Assembly (NCBI GenBank): GCA_022565415.1
Contig: JAIUMT010000116.1
Location: forward strand, 1 to 8,960
Source: Balneolales bacterium
GTDB taxonomy: Bacteria; Bacteroidota; Rhodothermia; Balneolales; HLUCCA01
Reading direction: 5' to 3'
DNA length: 8,960 nucleotides
Shown here piece by piece: positions 5,329 to 8,960 of this stretch (position 1 is the first letter of the stretch; the number at the start of each line of letters is the position of its first letter). The position numbers were made by a program, and so were the translations under genes. A model generated the notes under the pieces. It was given only the letters and a program-made list of their open reading frames with translations, did not search any database and was not told the origin of the DNA.

Positions 5329-6315
5329 ATGCCCGATTTCAGCAAACGAGATACCGAGCTACGCGAATTGATGGATTCTCCGGATTGCGATCCGACGAAA
5401 CTGCAGCGTACCTACCGTCAGTTTGGATTCGTGAATCGGATTTTTGCCAGCTGGAAGTCAATTTTCGGATGGTATATCTTGCCCGATATGTTGTTGGCCG
5501 TTAAAGAGGCAGAGAACAGTCTGAACACGTTTAGTGTATCGGACGCAATAAATTCCGGTAAAGATGATGAAAATAGTCGGGCTAAACCTGGAAGTGAAGG
5601 AGGCATACCAAACCCCGAAATCTCTGAAAATTTAAACAAGACCACAGCTAAACCGGAAATTGGTACCGAAAGCTCGGTCAACCGGAACACGACCGAGAAC
5701 CCGTTTAACGCCGAAGCTACAAACTCGGCGACCACAACCAAAACCATCTTCACCCTCCTCGATGTTGGCTGCGGACTCCTCGACAACGGACTCTTCCTGC
5801 AAGAGCTGGCCAATCGCCACGATATTGAGCTTCATGTCACGGGAGTTGATCCAAATCCGACAACTGCCGCAATGCTAAAAGAACGCAAACTACCCAAGAA
5901 CGTGCATTTTGAGCAGTGCTATCTATCAGAAGTGGTGGATCGAGGTCAGAAGTACGACTATGTAATCTCTAACCACCTTATGCACCATCTTGACGACGAA
6001 GTACTCAAAATGATACTTCATGAGGCAGCCCAGTGTGCAAACCGGATGGTGATTATGAACGACCTCCGCAGAAGTCCAATTTCCTGGCTTTTTTATGGCA
6101 TTTTTACGCTTCCGGTGCGCTGGTACAGCTTTTTGTCGATCGACGGAATGCGTTCCATTCGGAGGAGTTATACGCCGGATGAGCTTCGGGCGCTCATAAA
6201 CGACCTGGAAGCTGATTCAAAAACCTCATCCGCCAAAGTAAAGTGGAATGTGGACAAAGTTTGGCCGTTTCGGCAGGTTATAATCGGACGAAAAACACCC
6301 TTCTTCGGTAAGTAA
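5329..6315 (+). CDS. Class I SAM-dependent methyltransferase with a low-complexity insert
   Basis: This 328-residue protein has an N-terminal helical part (ELMDSPDCDPTKLQRTYRQF, 13–32, then NRIFASWKSIFGWYI). A hydrophilic insert (about 62–138) follows. The Rossmann methyltransferase core has motif I LLDVGCGLLDNG (143–154), the acidic ribose-binding D174 in GVDPNP, and motif IV YDYVISNHLMHHLDD (209–223). A C-terminal part RRSPISWLFYGIF to IRRSYTPDELRALI (247–290) is typical of UbiE-like small-molecule methyltransferases. Motif I has LL where many relatives have GG, but the GxG is kept. It is expected to methylate a hydroxyl or carbon of the polyketide, by analogy with SrsB; the true substrate is unknown. 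It follows the synthase on the same strand. Confidence 0.85.
   Translation: MPDFSKRDTELRELMDSPDCDPTKLQRTYRQFGFVNRIFASWKSIFGWYILPDMLLAVKEAENSLNTFSVSDAINSGKDDENSRAKPGSEGGIPNPEISENLNKTTAKPEIGTESSVNRNTTENPFNAEATNSATTTKTIFTLLDVGCGLLDNGLFLQELANRHDIELHVTGVDPNPTTAAMLKERKLPKNVHFEQCYLSEVVDRGQKYDYVISNHLMHHLDDEVLKMILHEAAQCANRMVIMNDLRRSPISWLFYGIFTLPVRWYSFLSIDGMRSIRRSYTPDELRALINDLEADSKTSSAKVKWNVDKVWPFRQVIIGRKTPFFGK
5512..5742 (+). other. Low-complexity insert in the methyltransferase
   Basis: About 77 codons, rich in Asn, Ser, Thr, Glu and Lys, lie between VKEAE (end of the N-terminal helices) and IFTLLDVGCG (first core strand). Related methyltransferases normally have a short linker here. A smaller hydrophilic expansion may occur near residues 293–303. 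Confidence 0.7.
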
Positions 6316-6663
6316 AACACCAAATGGATCAGAATAAACCAATATTTCTTTTCTATTTCGCTCAGATGTCATGTTGTCCCCCGTCTTTTCGGAGCTCTTT
6401 TTTTCGTGATCAGCTTCGCGTCCTGAATTTTTCTTCCCAGTTCAGCGCCAACAATAAGCAGCGTTAGACGTGCTAGAAAAAAGAAGATGGTCATGGAGGA
6501 GTTAGGAAAATTAGTTACTCAGACAAGATTGAATACGTTTCTGATGAATCATAGACTTCAACGATTATCAGCATTCTCAGATTATGCGAATGAACCGCAT
6601 CACTCAGTAATGTCTACAGTCTAAACCAAGTATATGATTTAAGAACAACAAAGTACCACTATT
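6316..6663. other. Convergent intergenic region
   Basis: This lies between the ends of the methyltransferase (plus) and the outer-membrane protein gene (minus). The GAGCTC followed by seven T at 6392–6404 is the nearest thing to a terminator for the methyltransferase, but it lacks a proper stem. Two short frames occur: a membrane-like one on the minus strand (6369–6494) and a 45-codon one on the plus strand (6487–6624). No larger gene is visible. Confidence 0.4.
6369..6494 (-). CDS. Possible 41-residue membrane miniprotein or gene remnant
   Basis: ATG at 6494 opens a short frame reading MTIFFFLARLTLLIVGAELG, a plausible single membrane helix, then a strongly basic tail (GRKIQDAKLITKKRAPKRR). 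Hydrophobic helix plus cationic cytoplasmic tail is protein-like rather than random, but there is no ribosome binding site and I recognise no family. The frame is open back to 6522, so it could instead be the decayed 3′ end of a lost gene. Confidence 0.22.
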   Translation of the reverse strand: MTIFFFLARLTLLIVGAELGRKIQDAKLITKKRAPKRRGTT

Positions 6664-7938
6664 TCAAAACCTGTACCCAAGCAGGAAAAAGTATCTGTTC
6701 GTTCTGGATGAAACATGTGTTAGGTAATCTTTTGAGGTCATCCCATTCCCTCTTTCATATCGTAGTTCTACAGAAAACTGGTTGTGCTGCAAGCCGGTTC
6801 CTATGATAAAACCCTGCTCATATTTTCGGGTATATGGCCAGCCTTTTCGTTCAATTGAATTATACATGCTGAAATTTCTCGAATCTCTCACCACCACATC
6901 TCTTTCTCTGATTGCAACCCCATTTGAAACTCCAGTATTAATAAAGACAGTCATCCTGCCAACTGGATGTCTGTACCTGATTAAGTTATTTATCTTCAAG
7001 TATGTGTAATCTATCTCCGCTCTTGTTTTCAAGTAAATTTCTTCACGCTCAATTATCTCAGATCTACCTGTGATGGAATAGCTAGAGTAAAATAACTCGG
7101 TATTTATCGACCATCTCTCCCGGGTTCTGGGCAATATCAAGTCCAAAAATATCCCTCCCGCTACGTTAATGGAAGGATCATAATCTACACTGGCTAGATA
7201 AACAAAAAATAAGTTGCTCTTAAAATGAATCGTCGTTGCAGATACCCCGGCCAACACCCCAAACTCTGCGCGAATTCGTTCTCTCTGCTTCTGATATGTC
7301 ACCTCTGAGGACGTACAGGCATGGTATTTTTGAAAAAGCTCTCTCAAATTCCTCTGATTGTATGATACATTTTGGAGCTTCGGTACTATAGTTTCACAAC
7401 CACTCAGGTACTGGCGTAGCTGACTCAAATAACCTTTGTTTTCTGATATCGACCTCGCTCCATCGCTACGACTCATGTACCGTTTGTAAACAAGAAGGTC
7501 GTATCCACCATCGTCCCCATCAATGTAGAAGTTTTCTACATCCGCAGATTTTTTATGGTAATACAAGCTTCGCTCACCTCTGATCAGGACCTGCAAAAAT
7601 GTGGTATCAACCCGTATGTTTAGCTCAGGATAATCGTGCAGCTTGGAAGTGGCTGAGGGGGAGGTTTCGATGTCAACAATGCCGCTCACATAAATCTCAC
7701 CCTCTAAACCAAATTCGAGGATATCAGTTGGACGATACGTAGCAGGACGATCTTCCCTGCTCATTTTAAACGCAATTCTGTTCGGATTATGCCTCCAGTT
7801 TCGGTAATCGACATAGCCATTTAAGGTATCTGCGCTGTTTGTGATTACATATCCCGCGACAAAATTCTCTTGTGAATAGGCTGTCTGGAAGAAAAGTACC
7901 CCCAGTAGCAACAATCCAAATCGTTTCGTTATGTTCAT
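6664..7938 (-). CDS. Bacteroidota-type outer-membrane β-barrel protein
   Basis: This 424-residue exported protein has a signal peptide with KR at 5–6, a hydrophobic core FGLLLLGVLFF (7–17) and a likely cleavage at S22/Q23 (AYS|QE). An N-terminal domain follows, with GYVITNSADTLNGYVDYRNW (29–48) and NPNRIAFK (51–58), a layout I associate with uncharacterised Bacteroidota outer-membrane proteins. Two cysteines (C181, C208) could form a disulphide. From about residue 224 (RAEFGVLAGVSATTIHF) alternating aromatic and polar strands suggest a barrel ending in RYFFLLGYRF, with the C-terminal Phe used for outer-membrane assembly. Function is unknown. It runs opposite to the biosynthetic genes and separates the methyltransferase from the monooxygenase, so it is probably independent of them or a recent arrival. 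Confidence 0.8.
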   Translation of the reverse strand: MNITKRFGLLLLGVLFFQTAYSQENFVAGYVITNSADTLNGYVDYRNWRHNPNRIAFKMSREDRPATYRPTDILEFGLEGEIYVSGIVDIETSPSATSKLHDYPELNIRVDTTFLQVLIRGERSLYYHKKSADVENFYIDGDDGGYDLLVYKRYMSRSDGARSISENKGYLSQLRQYLSGCETIVPKLQNVSYNQRNLRELFQKYHACTSSEVTYQKQRERIRAEFGVLAGVSATTIHFKSNLFFVYLASVDYDPSINVAGGIFLDLILPRTRERWSINTELFYSSYSITGRSEIIEREEIYLKTRAEIDYTYLKINNLIRYRHPVGRMTVFINTGVSNGVAIRERDVVVRDSRNFSMYNSIERKGWPYTRKYEQGFIIGTGLQHNQFSVELRYERGNGMTSKDYLTHVSSRTNRYFFLLGYRF

Positions 7939-8076
7939 AAAAAAAGACCCGTAATATTCGCTAAATATTAAAAAAAGGAACGCCCTACAAGACTCTCCCT
8001 CATGAAGTTAAATTCAATCCGTTCAAAAAGTACAAAACGAATTAAGGATGAAAGTAACCATTTCAGCGAAGATTCC

Positions 8077-8110
8077 ATCATAAAAAAACAGCTTCATAGT
8101 TTTTTATGAT
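8077..8110. promoter_or_regulatory. Perfect 11-bp inverted repeat with 12-base loop
   Basis: ATCATAAAAAA (8077–8087) and TTTTTTATGAT (8100–8110) are exact inverted copies. The stem is AT-only apart from one G:C pair, unlike an intrinsic terminator, and the site lies between two divergent genes. An operator or a cruciform-prone site is more likely. Confidence 0.4.
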
Positions 8111-8282
8111 ACCAACTTCATCCTGTTTAGACTATCCCAAATTTTTGCCTAAACTTCGATCACTCCACACGACTTTGAACGGATCCGTTATTCGGGAAAT
8201 TATCGGGTATTTGCAACGAATTTCGCAGAAGTATCGGTTCTATATTAAGCGAGCTGATAATCCATCCAATGATTTCTACTAA
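8106..8282 (+). CDS. Possible 58-residue small protein before the monooxygenase
   Basis: The frame runs from ATG 8106 to TAA 8280–8282, 12 bases before the proposed monooxygenase start and in the same reading frame. It encodes SVIREIIGYLQRISQKYRFY, a plausible amphipathic helix, with a basic character overall. I recognise no family and see no ribosome binding site. It may be a real small gene, chance, or a leader separated from the monooxygenase by a stop. Confidence 0.28.
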   Translation: MIPTSSCLDYPKFLPKLRSLHTTLNGSVIREIIGYLQRISQKYRFYIKRADNPSNDFY

Positions 8283-8294
8283 ATTTCCCTACCA

Positions 8295-8960
8295 TTGAGC
8301 TATCCTAAGCATGTTGATTTCTTGATAATTGGTGCCGGTGCGGCGGGACTATTTATGGCTAATGAGCTCATTCGGAAAGGCTTTTCGGTGATGCTTGCCG
8401 AGCAGCGTGTTCGCGCAACCACACATTCCAAGTCGATTGGCATCCATCCACCTTCGCTCCGGTTGCTCGAAAATCTCGGTTTGCTTGATGAATTTTTAAA
8501 ATCGGGAATTTCGGTCACAGAAGGACTTGCCTTTGTTCGTCCGAAATCTATCAGGGCGGAGACTAGTTTGCAGAAACCCATTGGCAGCATAAAACTCGGA
8601 TCAGGCCAGGGAACAGATCGAATCCTAGTCGTGCCTCAGCATAAAACCGAAGCCATTTTGTCGGAAAATCTGCCTGAGGGAGTTCTTTTTCGCGGACTGA
8701 AACTGATTGATTTCAGCGATGAAACAGAACGTGGAAGTTCGGAAGTTCAGAATGATTCGGGTTTTCCGGTGGAGGCCTTTTTTGAGGTGAATCCGGAGGT
8801 GGCAACCGGGCAATCTACTAAGTCAGAGAAACCAAGTTCACTAAGCGTTAATAGGTACGATGGTGAAGCAAGATCTGAAAACAAAGAAATCAACGAAAGC
8901 AGCGACAGTTCAATTAAGACCGGAAACTCCGGAAACCCAGAAAACACCAGCGGCATCGGA
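8295..8960 (+). CDS. FAD-dependent monooxygenase (UbiH/PHBH-like), 5′ part
   Basis: The frame runs off the window after 222 codons. It starts with the FAD-binding Rossmann motif VDFLIIGAGAAGLFMANELI (7–26), then E36, the usual ribose-binding acid (VMLAEQR). SKSIGIHPPSLRLLENLGLLDEF (45–67) and VVPQHKTEAILSENL (112–126) are typical of aromatic-ring hydroxylases of the p-hydroxybenzoate hydroxylase group. No ATG precedes the nucleotide motif in this frame, so the start is probably TTG 8295 (MSYPKHVDF); ATT 8283 is the alternative. From about residue 166 the sequence becomes low-complexity, as in the other two enzymes. By analogy with SrsC it may hydroxylate the polyketide ring. The C-terminal half, with the second FAD motif, is outside the window. 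Confidence 0.85.
   Translation, partial: MSYPKHVDFLIIGAGAAGLFMANELIRKGFSVMLAEQRVRATTHSKSIGIHPPSLRLLENLGLLDEFLKSGISVTEGLAFVRPKSIRAETSLQKPIGSIKLGSGQGTDRILVVPQHKTEAILSENLPEGVLFRGLKLIDFSDETERGSSEVQNDSGFPVEAFFEVNPEVATGQSTKSEKPSSLSVNRYDGEARSENKEINESSDSSIKTGNSGNPENTSGIG
8790..8960 (+). other. Low-complexity insert in the monooxygenase (continues past the window)
   Basis: From about codon 166 the protein is Ser/Asn/Glu/Lys/Thr-rich (PEVATGQSTKSEKPSS, then SENKEINESSDSS) for at least 57 residues. This falls where relatives continue the FAD-domain sheet. Its end is not visible. Confidence 0.65.

Larger units (their letters stand above)
7939..8294. other. Divergent spacer upstream of the monooxygenase gene
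   Basis: About 356 bases lie between the outer-membrane protein start (minus) and the monooxygenase start (plus). It contains an 11-bp palindrome (8077–8110) and two short plus-strand frames: a 35-codon one (8002–8109) whose stop overlaps, as ATGA, the ATG of a 58-codon frame (8106–8282). Promoters for both flanking genes should be here but are not recognisable. Confidence 0.45.

Noticed and set aside
6392..6404. Intrinsic terminator (GAGCTC then T-run) after the methyltransferase
   Set aside because: GAGCTC is only a self-palindrome without a loop, and no longer stem can be drawn next to the T-run.
6487..6624. 45-codon plus-strand frame with AAGAAG just before its ATG
   Set aside because: The product is short with no recognisable features, and the upstream A-rich run is weak evidence for a ribosome binding site.

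Overview
The window looks like a chromosomal segment from a member of the Bacteroidota/Balneolota–Rhodothermota group. Support comes from a secreted outer-membrane β-barrel protein with an SQE-type signal cleavage and a C-terminal Phe, Bacteroidota-style small antitoxins, weak or absent Shine-Dalgarno sites at most starts, and AT-rich spacers. The assignment rests on protein style, not on a marker gene.

Left part (1–1760) is a minus-strand run of small genes in AT-rich DNA. It holds three 32-bp direct repeats at the edge, a HigA-like antitoxin N-terminus without its DNA-binding domain, a solitary antitoxin-like protein, a short unknown protein, and one intact toxin–antitoxin pair (ParE/RelE toxin with an addiction-module antitoxin, GTGA overlap). 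It reads as a partly decayed toxin–antitoxin island. A calcineurin-like metallophosphoesterase (1913–2659, minus) follows.

The right part carries a type III polyketide synthase gene (3179–5080), a class I SAM methyltransferase (5329–6315) and, after a reverse-oriented outer-membrane protein gene (6664–7938), the start of a FAD-dependent monooxygenase (from about 8295, running off the window). PKS, methyltransferase and flavin hydroxylase is the enzyme set of the Streptomyces griseus srsABC phenolic-lipid pathway, in which a PKS makes an alkylresorcinol that is then methylated and hydroxylated towards a quinone. A similar polyketide-modifying pathway is the best inference; the product is not known.

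The most striking feature is that all three enzymes are swollen by long, hydrophilic, Asn/Ser/Thr/Glu-rich inserts of about 57–103 residues, placed between conserved core segments. The PKS has three, the methyltransferase one, and the monooxygenase at least one. Removing them from the PKS leaves about 373 codons, a normal family length. The other genes here have none. One PKS insert contains a recent-looking 99/96-bp tandem duplication.

The PKS reading frame is also broken by one in-frame amber codon (4049–4051) between the catalytic Cys and the catalytic His/Asn, with an in-frame ATG one codon later. Upstream of the PKS, the 510-bp divergent spacer holds three copies of a TAAGTA-N2-TACTTA palindrome, which are candidate operators.
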